DNA of 12,437 nt from contig NZSO01000074.1 of NCBI GenBank assembly GCA_002696885.1, positions 1 through 12,437 of the forward strand, written 5' to 3'. This DNA is from Verrucomicrobiales bacterium. GTDB lineage: Bacteria > Verrucomicrobiota > Verrucomicrobiia > Verrucomicrobiales > DEV007. The translations under genes were made by a program, and so were the position numbers. Shown in pieces: positions 6,830 through 12,437 of the stretch; position 1 is the first letter of the stretch, and every line of letters starts with the position of its first letter. Below the pieces are notes generated by a model. That model was not told where the DNA came from, made no database searches, and worked only from the letters and a program-made list of their open reading frames with translations.

Positions 6830-7300
6830 ATGAAGTTTATTAACCAGCTCTTGATAATTTTTTTTATGGTCGCACTTTCAGGCTGGGCTATGTACCAATG
6901 GCATCCTGACAGACCAGCTTTTTACTTGGTTCCCAATCAATTAAGAGACGATGAGGTGTTATTGGAAAAGGTTCTTGAATGGGAAGCTGATCAAGGGGTT
7001 GTATGGATAGATGCACGAAGCCGGGCGAATTATGATCAATCTCATGTAGAGGGCGCTTATTTACTTAATGAAATTGAGGATTTCTATAGTTTGCTTGAGC
7101 CAATATGGGCTAAGATTCAGAATTCAGCAGATTTACCATTCATTGTATATTGCTCATCTGAAACATGCCTTGCCAGTCGCAAAGTGGCAAAAAAGCTTCA
7201 GGAAACAGTTGGTATTTCCGAAGTTTATATACTTAAAGGGGGAGAGAGTGCTCTTCTTGAGAGAGGATTGTTGAAGATTAATTCGACTTCGTCGAACTAA
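6830..7300 (+). CDS. Membrane-anchored rhodanese-domain protein
   Basis: This 156-residue protein has an N-terminal hydrophobic segment (about 4-22) that would anchor it facing the periplasm, then one rhodanese-like domain (about 40-150). Visible signatures are VVWIDARSRANYDQSHVEGA, the usual strand and substrate-loop region, and IVYCSSETCLASRKVAKKL, with the catalytic-loop Cys108 and a second Cys113. The C-x4-C arrangement replaces the classical CRxGxR loop, so plain thiosulfate sulfurtransferase activity is uncertain; a disulfide or persulfide role is possible. It starts directly after the DUF1573 stop codon, so the two are probably co-translated. The last 23 bases overlap the 3' end of the oppositely oriented zinc-ribbon gene. 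There is no lipobox cysteine. Confidence 0.85.
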   Translation: MKFINQLLIIFFMVALSGWAMYQWHPDRPAFYLVPNQLRDDEVLLEKVLEWEADQGVVWIDARSRANYDQSHVEGAYLLNEIEDFYSLLEPIWAKIQNSADLPFIVYCSSETCLASRKVAKKLQETVGISEVYILKGGESALLERGLLKINSTSSN

Positions 7301-8435
7301 GAGTTGCTCTTTGGTTGTCGGGCGAAAGCCAATTTTTTTGAACAATTTCAACGATTTTAACAAAAGGTTTGGTCGGGTTTCCATTGTCCCATTCAAGACG
7401 AACGATTGGGTAGTAAACCTCTTCCCATTGTAATTCAGTATCAGCATACTCAGCCATATCTGACTTCCTTTCAGAAAAAACATAAGCTTGGCCGCTTACA
7501 ATCGGATCAATCTTAAAACAAATTTTTGAACCTAATTCGGGTATCTTAGACCCAAAGTAATGAGACCTCTCTAGCTTAACGTAAAAGTTCTTACCCTTCT
7601 GTTGAAACTCTTGAAGAAAGTTTCCAAGAGAATTGTCATTGTACTGTATGAAGGCTTCCCAATTTACCTTCCAGCCCCGATCTGTATTTTCTAAAAATAC
7701 AGGGAATGATATTTTTTGTTTTTTTGTTGTCACATAAAAAATACGAAATTGGGAATCAAGGTTTTGGTTGGTTGCTTTTTGATCAATTAATGATTCTTCA
7801 AAAGCAGGGCGATTTTCATGGTATTCAATAATTTTTGGTAATAGCCGTTCTGCGTTCAATATGTATCTTGCTTTGTCGCTAATAGTTTCCGCTGATAAAA
7901 ATTTTTCGAGGCTAATTTTAGCTGCATCAATTGTGATGGGTTTTTCGTTTGTGGTCTCTTCAACGATAGTGGTTGACTCATTTATAGGCAATGAATCTAC
8001 AGGGTTTGGTGTATCCCCAATAAGGCCTTTTTTTTCTAACTGAGTTTTCTCAACTAAATTTTCTTCCCCAGTTAAAACTTTAAAGCCGACGAATGCTGAT
8101 AAAGAAATAATTATAATCGAAGCCGTATAAACTAATGCATTATGCGGGCTTACCCTTTTCTTGGTCTGAATTTCATTTTTAATCTTTTCCTTTTCTTGTT
8201 TTGTTGTTGATCGTTTTTCAACCGAGGATAAGGGTTTTCTGATAATCTCGCATGGTTCATCCAATTTTGGTTCAATATCCCTAACGTCGGGGTTTTTTTT
8301 GAGTTTATTGGGCGAACTGATCACATTTTGGCAACTAGGACAAGGTCCAGAGATGCCCGCCTTGTTTTGAGGCACTCTCAATAACGCAGCACATTCTGGG
8401 CAAGTGAATGTGTATGTATCAATTTGAGTCTGCAT
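7278..8435 (-). CDS. Zinc-ribbon membrane protein of unknown function
   Basis: I do not recognise a named family for this 385-residue protein. The N-terminus has a zinc ribbon: Cys12-x2-Cys15 (TCPECAALLRVP) and Cys32-x2-Cys35 (GPCPSCQNVI). A charged linker (about 42-95) and one membrane helix (about 99-120) follow, so the ribbon is predicted cytoplasmic and the C-terminal 260 residues extracytoplasmic. A Thr/Glu/Ser-rich stalk (about 125-165) leads to a mixed alpha/beta region (about 170-370) with FRIFYVTTKKQKISFPVFLE and RGWKVNWEAFIQY, reminiscent of NTF2-like or DUF4864-like modules in stalked zinc-ribbon proteins, but not firmly assignable. ATG at 8435 is preceded by AGG about 5 nt upstream, a weak Shine-Dalgarno sequence. 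The gene overlaps the rhodanese gene tail to tail by 23 nt. Confidence 0.78.
   Translation of the reverse strand: MQTQIDTYTFTCPECAALLRVPQNKAGISGPCPSCQNVISSPNKLKKNPDVRDIEPKLDEPCEIIRKPLSSVEKRSTTKQEKEKIKNEIQTKKRVSPHNALVYTASIIIISLSAFVGFKVLTGEENLVEKTQLEKKGLIGDTPNPVDSLPINESTTIVEETTNEKPITIDAAKISLEKFLSAETISDKARYILNAERLLPKIIEYHENRPAFEESLIDQKATNQNLDSQFRIFYVTTKKQKISFPVFLENTDRGWKVNWEAFIQYNDNSLGNFLQEFQQKGKNFYVKLERSHYFGSKIPELGSKICFKIDPIVSGQAYVFSERKSDMAEYADTELQWEEVYYPIVRLEWDNGNPTKPFVKIVEIVQKNWLSPDNQRATLSSTKSN
7282..7296. terminator. Short palindromic hairpin in the overlap of two convergent genes
   Basis: TTCGAC-TTC-GTCGAA is a perfect 6-bp stem with a 3-nt loop. It lies inside the last codons of both the rhodanese gene (+) and the zinc-ribbon gene (-). 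Its location between convergent genes suits a bidirectional terminator, but neither strand shows a T-run after it, so this is tentative. Confidence 0.3.
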
Positions 8436-8501
8436 ATAAACCTACAGTTTAATTGTGATTAATTTTCCTGATGTATTATGAGTATGTTTGTTTGCATTGA
8501 C

Positions 8502-9383
8502 TTAAATCCCAAGAGCCCAGTGCATCAGCTTTTCGGAATCTTTCCATATATTCGAAGAGTTGCTTCCTAATACGACAACAATTACTTCTCGAGGACCATT
8601 TTTTCCAGAGCTTATAAGGCAATTTCCGCTTGCTCTTGTGTACCCAGTTTTGAGTCCGTTGCAGTAAGGAGATTTTGATAAAAGTTTATTCGTGTTGTTA
8701 AATGTTTTTCTTTTACCATTAGCAAATCTGAAGGGTAATTTTTTTAGGGATGTAATTGATCTGATCGTTCTATGGAAATAGGCAACCCGGGCCAGTTTAC
8801 TCATATCCCGAGCGGTCGAATATTGTCCGGAGGCGGTCAACCCATGTGGATTCAAAAAATTTGAACTATGCATACCAAGGCTTCTTGCTTTTTGGTTCAT
8901 TGCATACGAAAAAGATTTTTGCGAACCTGAATGGTTTCGAGCAAGACACCTCGCAACATCATTTCCACTCCTTACGAGGAGAGCAGCAATGAGATCAGAT
9001 TTTCTGTATGTTTGACCTGCCTGAATATAGATTTTAGATGGTTCAACATGAGTGTCGGTACTGGCAACTTTGACTGGCTCGTGCATGTGACCCTTTTCAA
9101 GGGAGAGAAGCGCAGTCATTAATTTTTGGGTGCTTGCAACTGCTCGTTTTTGGTCTGCAGATTTGGAAAAAAGGGCTGAGCCTGTTCTAGCGTCAATGAC
9201 GATCGCTGATTTTCCATAAATAGTTGGCGCTGGCGATTTTGGGCGAAATATACCAAGCGATTGAGAAGACCGGTTAGCCGCTAGGAATGTTTTACCAGGG
9301 GATTTATAATTCTGAGCATAACTGTGATTACAAATACCAAGCAAAAAAAGGGAAAATAGGATTAATGGTTTTATAGAAAGCAC
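8502..9383 (-). CDS. dacA: D-alanyl-D-alanine carboxypeptidase (S11 family, PBP5/6-like)
   Basis: This serine D,D-peptidase trims the terminal D-Ala from peptidoglycan pentapeptides in the periplasm. A signal peptide (residues 1-23, ending SYAQ) precedes the catalytic domain. All three active-site motifs are present: S84-T-Q-K87, S139-G-N141 and K245-T-G247. VIDARTGSALFSKSADQKRAVAS before the nucleophile and NFLNPHGL are typical of the family. At 293 residues it ends soon after the catalytic domain and lacks the beta-rich C-terminal domain and amphipathic anchor of E. coli PBP5, so it is probably soluble or loosely attached. The start is GTG at 9383 without a Shine-Dalgarno sequence; it is the codon that gives a proper signal peptide. 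The gene is divergent from lexA across 111 AT-rich bases. The symbol is by family; the paralogue type is not resolved. Confidence 0.92.
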   Translation of the reverse strand: MLSIKPLILFSLFLLGICNHSYAQNYKSPGKTFLAANRSSQSLGIFRPKSPAPTIYGKSAIVIDARTGSALFSKSADQKRAVASTQKLMTALLSLEKGHMHEPVKVASTDTHVEPSKIYIQAGQTYRKSDLIAALLVRSGNDVARCLARNHSGSQKSFSYAMNQKARSLGMHSSNFLNPHGLTASGQYSTARDMSKLARVAYFHRTIRSITSLKKLPFRFANGKRKTFNNTNKLLSKSPYCNGLKTGYTRASGNCLISSGKNGPREVIVVVLGSNSSNIWKDSEKLMHWALGI

Positions 9384-9472
9384 TTTATTTATTAAGAATT
9401 ATTAAATATTTAAATAACTAAATGATAATAAAATCGAAAATAAGTTTGCAATAAAGAAAAAAAGAAAGAAAC

Positions 9473-9486
9473 TGTTCTTAAGAACA
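9473..9486. promoter_or_regulatory. LexA operator (TGTTC-N4-GAACA)
   Basis: TGTTCTTAAGAACA is a perfect 14-base palindrome ending 8 nt before the lexA ATG. It fits the TGTTC-N4-GAACA form that I recall for Verrucomicrobia. A further GTTC (9489-9492) follows, so a second, overlapping GAAC-N3-GTTC is also present. This position would let LexA repress its own gene. The rest of the 9384-9494 gap is AT-rich and I see no convincing -35/-10 pair. Confidence 0.85.
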
Positions 9487-9494
9487 CTGTTCAT

Positions 9495-10112
9495 ATGCTT
9501 ACTCAGAGACAACAACAATTATTGGAATTTCTTAAAGAATATCACTCTAATAATGGGCTTATGCCCTCCACCAGAGAGATTCAAGATCACTTTGGTTTTG
9601 CAAGTCAGACCGCAGCGGTCAGCCACCTTAGGGCTTTAGAGAAAAAGGGGGTCATTCAAAAAGTTCCTGGTAAGGCCCGAGCTTTAGTTTTTCCCGAACA
9701 GCTAGAAAGAGAAGAAATCGTTGATATCCCGATTTATGGGCAAATAGCTGCAGGTATGGCTTCGGAAACGGAACAAGATAATGAAGGTTGCCTGTCAATT
9801 GATGTTGCGACCCTAGGTGTGCCAAGATCAGCCAAGACATTTGCGTTGAAGGTTAGGGGAGACTCAATGATCGATGCGCATATTATGTCAGGGGATTGTG
9901 TGATACTAGAACTTAAGGAGCCTAGGAGAGGTGATATCGTTGCCGCGTTGATCGATGGTGAAACGACTCTTAAGCGATATGTAATTAAAGACGGAATGCC
10001 TTACCTTCAGGCTGAAAATGAACTATACCCGGATTTGGTTCCCGTGAGGGAGCTTGTCATTCAAGGAGTGATGGTTGCTTTACTTCGAAGAGGAGAGGGT
10101 ATGGTGGCTTGA
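9495..10112 (+). CDS. lexA: LexA repressor, SOS regulator
   Basis: LexA represses DNA-damage genes and self-cleaves when activated by RecA filaments. The winged helix-turn-helix occupies about residues 1-65: MLTQRQQQLLEFL, PSTREIQDHFGFAS and TAAVSHLRALEKKG, the last containing the recognition helix. The S24 peptidase domain follows: the cleavage site is Ala86-Gly87 in QIAAGMAS, the nucleophile Ser124 in RGDSMIDAHI, and the general base Lys160 in GETTLKRY. Length (205 residues) and spacing match canonical LexA, so self-cleavage should be intact. The perfect operator just upstream predicts autoregulation. The ATG has no Shine-Dalgarno sequence. The gene ends 4 nt from the convergent rhomboid gene. 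Confidence 0.97.
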   Translation: MLTQRQQQLLEFLKEYHSNNGLMPSTREIQDHFGFASQTAAVSHLRALEKKGVIQKVPGKARALVFPEQLEREEIVDIPIYGQIAAGMASETEQDNEGCLSIDVATLGVPRSAKTFALKVRGDSMIDAHIMSGDCVILELKEPRRGDIVAALIDGETTLKRYVIKDGMPYLQAENELYPDLVPVRELVIQGVMVALLRRGEGMVA

Positions 10113-10116
10113 GTAG

Positions 10117-10722
10117 TTAATCTATTTTCAATATGGCTTTGCGCTTCTTTTTAGATGGGGAAGAAATTATTAACAAGCCAGATAATAAACCTCCTAATAA
10201 ACCAAAGAGGTGTCCATGCCAGGAAATTCCATTCTGGTTGATTAATAGTGTTAGTAAAAGTGTGCCATATAAGGTGCCAGATATTATTGCCAATGTTGCT
10301 GATAGACAACTCCTAGTTATCCATGCCTGAATAATTATGAAGCCAAGATAGCTAAAGATAAGTGTGCTTGATCCAGCGTGGACTGTTCCTTCTCTAGCAA
10401 AAAACCAAATGCCTATCCCACTAATTAATCCTGATACAATTGTCGTGAAAATAAACTTACGTTTTCCACTAAAAAGAACCATTCCCCCTAAAACCATGAA
10501 TGGTAGGGTATTTCCTATTAAATGGGCATAATTGACGTGAATTAATGGAGCAGTAAAAATTCCAAGTATCCCGTTGGTATCTTTTGGTTTTATTCCGTAT
10601 TCAAAGGTAAGATTCCATTGAGGCGTATTCTGATCGATTATTGTGATGACCCAAAAGCACAGTGTGATGCCCATTAAAAATAAGGCATTGTCATAAAAGG
10701 GGCTTCGAGTTTTATTACTCAT
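10117..10722 (-). CDS. Rhomboid-family intramembrane serine protease
   Basis: This 201-residue membrane protein has about six helices and rhomboid landmarks. HVNYAHLIGNTLPF carries the H-x3-N element (His67, Asn71) that helps form the oxyanion hole. HAGSSTLIFSYLG holds the probable nucleophile Ser119, and WHGHLFGLLGGLLSG holds the catalytic His171. The nucleophile motif is GSST where the family consensus is GxSG; the Gly after Ser is replaced by Thr. The Ser-His dyad itself is present, so activity is likely but not certain. The tail is basic (SPSKKKRKAILK), consistent with a cytoplasmic end. Substrates cannot be deduced. The start (10722) lies only 42 nt from the divergent gluQ start. Confidence 0.85.
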   Translation of the reverse strand: MSNKTRSPFYDNALFLMGITLCFWVITIIDQNTPQWNLTFEYGIKPKDTNGILGIFTAPLIHVNYAHLIGNTLPFMVLGGMVLFSGKRKFIFTTIVSGLISGIGIWFFAREGTVHAGSSTLIFSYLGFIIIQAWITRSCLSATLAIISGTLYGTLLLTLLINQNGISWHGHLFGLLGGLLSGLLIISSPSKKKRKAILKID

Positions 10723-10764
10723 GAATAATTCTCATTAAGATATACTATCAGGTTAGAATTGGAA

Positions 10765-11586
10765 ATGACAGTAACAAGATTTGCTCCTAGCCCTACCGGT
10801 AACTTACATCTAGGTCATGCATACTCTGCATTGTATTCAGAAAGAGTTGCTCGAGAAGAGGGAGGTAAATTTCTTCTTAGAATTGAAGATATTGATGGTA
10901 CACGATGTCGATCTGAGTACATCCAAAACATATATGATGATATCGAGTGGCTTGGAGTTGTTTGGGATGACGAAGTGATTGTCCAATCTAACCGCCTGAA
11001 ATTTTATGTTACAAAGGCAGAAATCCTAGAGCAGAGGGGATTATTGTATCCATGCTTTTGTACCCGTAAGGAGTTAGCAAATATTAACGGAAAAGAATTA
11101 AATAGAGAAAAACGATTGTATCCAAAAACATGTTTGAGGCTGACTAATGAACAGGTAGCCGAGAAAAAGTCTCAAGGTGTTCCTTTTTCATTGAGACTTA
11201 ACAGTAATAAAGCAAAAGAAGAAACCGGAAAAATTTTTTGGAATGATCAAACGACTGGTCGTCATGAAGTTAATTATGACGCATTGGGTGATGTTGTGCT
11301 TGTTCGAAAAGATATTGGAACAAGTTACCATATGGCTGTTACAATTGATGATGATTTTCAAGATGTAACCTGTGTCACGAGAGGGCTTGATTTAGTTGAA
11401 TCCACTCATGTCCATAGAATATTACAATCTTTATTGGGGTTGCAGGTGCCTGAATGGTCTCACCATAAATTGATTAAAGGATCTGATGGTAATAAATATT
11501 CGAAGAGTAATCAGAGTTTAACATTGAAAGAATTAAGAGAATCAGGCGTGAGTGGCGCAGAAATCAGGAAAGAACTAGGGTTTTAG
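10765..11586 (+). CDS. gluQ: Glutamyl-Q tRNA(Asp) synthetase
   Basis: GluQRS is a shortened GluRS paralogue that attaches glutamate to the queuosine base in the anticodon of tRNA(Asp). Starting at ATG 10765 the protein is 273 residues, beginning MTVTRFAPSPTG; a TTG two codons earlier is less likely. It has the class I signature SPTGNLHLGHAYSAL (HIGH-like), the LRIEDIDGTR segment, zinc ligands Cys97, Cys99, Tyr119 and Cys123, the DDDFQDVTCVTRG-DL region, and a KYSKSNQS motif in place of KMSKS. It stops after the catalytic domain without an anticodon-binding domain, which separates GluQRS from true GluRS. The start has no strong Shine-Dalgarno sequence. Confidence 0.94.
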   Translation: MTVTRFAPSPTGNLHLGHAYSALYSERVAREEGGKFLLRIEDIDGTRCRSEYIQNIYDDIEWLGVVWDDEVIVQSNRLKFYVTKAEILEQRGLLYPCFCTRKELANINGKELNREKRLYPKTCLRLTNEQVAEKKSQGVPFSLRLNSNKAKEETGKIFWNDQTTGRHEVNYDALGDVVLVRKDIGTSYHMAVTIDDDFQDVTCVTRGLDLVESTHVHRILQSLLGLQVPEWSHHKLIKGSDGNKYSKSNQSLTLKELRESGVSGAEIRKELGF

Positions 11587-11654
11587 ATGTAAAGATACCT
11601 TTTCTTTTCTAATTTATTGAATAAAGGTTAGTTCAAAATTAATCCTAATAATAC

Positions 11655-12158
11655 ATGATTGAAGACATCAAGATTACAATGAAGACAAATAAGGGGAATA
11701 TTTCTCTTACAATATATGCATTAAACACGCCTATTACGGCTGCTAATTTTCTTAATCTTGCTTCACGTGGTTACTACGATGGCATTTCTTTTCATAGAGT
11801 GATTCCAAATTTTATGATTCAGGGAGGAGATCCAACTGGTACAGGCGCAGGCGGTCCAGGCTATCAATTTGAGGATGAGTTTCTGGCTTCACTGAAGCAT
11901 GATAGACCAGGAATATTGTCTATGGCGAATGCTGGGCCTGGTACAAATGGCAGCCAGTTTTTCATTACTCATGGTCCTCAACCTCATCTCGATGGAAGAC
12001 ATACTGTTTTTGGGCATGTCACTGAGGGACAAGACGTGGTTGACTCAATTGAAGGTGGTGATGAAATTCAAGGTATTGAAATTCACGGTTCTACGGATGC
12101 ACTTTTTGATCAAGAGTCAGAAAAAATCAAAAATTGGAATTCAATTTTATCGGACTAA
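11655..12158 (+). CDS. Cyclophilin-type peptidyl-prolyl cis-trans isomerase
   Basis: This 167-residue protein is a single cyclophilin domain without signal peptide, so it should act as a cytoplasmic protein-folding isomerase. Active-site residues are visible: Arg48, Phe53, Met54 and Gln56 in FHRVIPNFMIQGGD, the SMANAGPGTNGSQFFIT segment, and His116 in HLDGRHTVFG. His111 stands where eukaryotic cyclophilin A has Trp121, as is usual in bacterial PpiB-like forms with weak cyclosporin binding. ATG 11655 is followed by a second in-frame ATG at 11679, which is also possible since neither has a Shine-Dalgarno sequence. The gap of 68 nt after gluQ holds no clear terminator. The gene is 2 nt from the next one. 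Confidence 0.95.
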   Translation: MIEDIKITMKTNKGNISLTIYALNTPITAANFLNLASRGYYDGISFHRVIPNFMIQGGDPTGTGAGGPGYQFEDEFLASLKHDRPGILSMANAGPGTNGSQFFITHGPQPHLDGRHTVFGHVTEGQDVVDSIEGGDEIQGIEIHGSTDALFDQESEKIKNWNSILSD

Positions 12159-12160
12159 TT

Positions 12161-12437
12161 ATGGCCGTTGAACGGCATGTTATTTGCAAAGTTAATGATA
12201 TTCCCGATGGCGAGGGAAAATCATTTAATTTTAATGATATTTCGGTGGCAATATTCAGAGTTGCCGAAAATTTTTATGCCCTAGAGGATAGGTGTAGTCA
12301 CGCTAATGTAACGATTTCCGGAGGATATGTTCATCAACGAGAGTTATGCGTAGCATGCCCTTGGCATGGAGCACAGTTTGATTTGAGAAGTGGTCAGGTA
12401 TTGACCCCTCCCGCCTGTGAGGACATTAAATCGTTCA
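12161..12437 (+). CDS. Rieske-type [2Fe-2S] ferredoxin (partial, cut by window end)
   Basis: The frame starts ATG 12161, 2 nt after the cyclophilin stop, and runs to the window end with 92 complete codons. It matches small soluble Rieske ferredoxins (dioxygenase ferredoxin or NirD-like): Cys45-x-His47 in RCSHANVTISGG and Cys66-x2-His69 in CPWHGAQFDLRSGQVLTPPA bind the cluster through two Cys and two His. There is no membrane helix at the N-terminus, which argues against a bc1-type Rieske protein. It probably donates electrons to an oxygenase or acts with iron-sulfur or other redox proteins. The partner is not visible. Only the last 10-15 residues seem to be missing, judging by the usual length near 105. 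Confidence 0.9.
   Translation, partial: MAVERHVICKVNDIPDGEGKSFNFNDISVAIFRVAENFYALEDRCSHANVTISGGYVHQRELCVACPWHGAQFDLRSGQVLTPPACEDIKSF

Noticed and set aside
6830..7300. The rhodanese as a lipoprotein
   Set aside because: The hydrophobic N-terminus is not followed by a lipobox cysteine, so a plain membrane anchor is more likely.
9474..9492. Alpha-proteobacterial type LexA direct repeat GTTC-N7-GTTC
   Set aside because: The two GTTC copies are 11 nt apart, not 7. The perfect palindrome TGTTC-N4-GAACA explains the site better.
9384..9494. Sigma-70 promoter pair for lexA from TTGCAA at 9446
   Set aside because: At 17 nt spacing the -10 position reads AAACTG, which is not a credible -10. The AT-rich region gives many chance matches, so none is annotated.
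11597..11628. Inverted repeat ACCTTT / AAAGGT after gluQ as a terminator
   Set aside because: It has only six weak pairs and a loop of about 20 nt, with no T-run following the stem.

Overview
The window reads as one stretch of a low-GC bacterial chromosome, most likely from the Verrucomicrobiota, probably a marine or Opitutae-like lineage. Three things suggest this. The box in front of lexA (TGTTC-N4-GAACA) has the form I recall as described for Verrucomicrobia. A 385-aa protein combines an N-terminal zinc ribbon with a membrane helix, a layout common in that group. The farnesyltransferase, oxidase and rhodanese motifs also have the flavour of this phylum. No phylogenetic search was possible, so the assignment is an inference. 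Most start codons have no Shine-Dalgarno sequence and several are GTG or TTG.

Positions 1-7300 (+ strand) form an aerobic respiration block. The 3' end of ctaD (subunit I) is followed by ctaE (subunit III, carrying a roughly 295-residue extra-membrane insertion), ctaF (subunit IV), two small membrane proteins (81 aa and 58 aa) and ctaC (subunit II with an intact CuA site). A hairpin follows ctaC. The maturation genes come next: ctaB (heme O synthase), a membrane-anchored SCO-like protein that has lost all copper ligands, a genuine SCO copper chaperone overlapping it by 8 nt, a DUF420/CtaM-like four-helix protein, a DUF1573 protein with a Cys-Ser-Cys motif, and a membrane-anchored rhodanese. 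The first group supplies structural subunits of an aa3/caa3-type cytochrome c oxidase. The second supplies heme and copper handling and probably periplasmic thiol or sulfur chemistry.

Positions 7278-9383 (- strand) hold the zinc-ribbon membrane protein, whose 3' end overlaps the rhodanese gene, and a D,D-carboxypeptidase (PBP5-like). lexA runs divergently from the latter, with a perfect palindromic LexA box just before its start. A rhomboid protease is convergent with lexA. It is in turn divergent from gluQ (glutamyl-Q tRNA(Asp) synthetase), which is followed by a cyclophilin-type peptidyl-prolyl isomerase and a Rieske ferredoxin cut by the window end.

I saw no tRNA, rRNA, CRISPR, insertion sequence or phage gene, and no gene-free stretch longer than about 110 bases. 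The points most worth a second look are the giant loop in subunit III and the tandem pair of a ligand-less and an intact SCO protein. Together they suggest an oxidase with lineage-specific additions on the periplasmic face.
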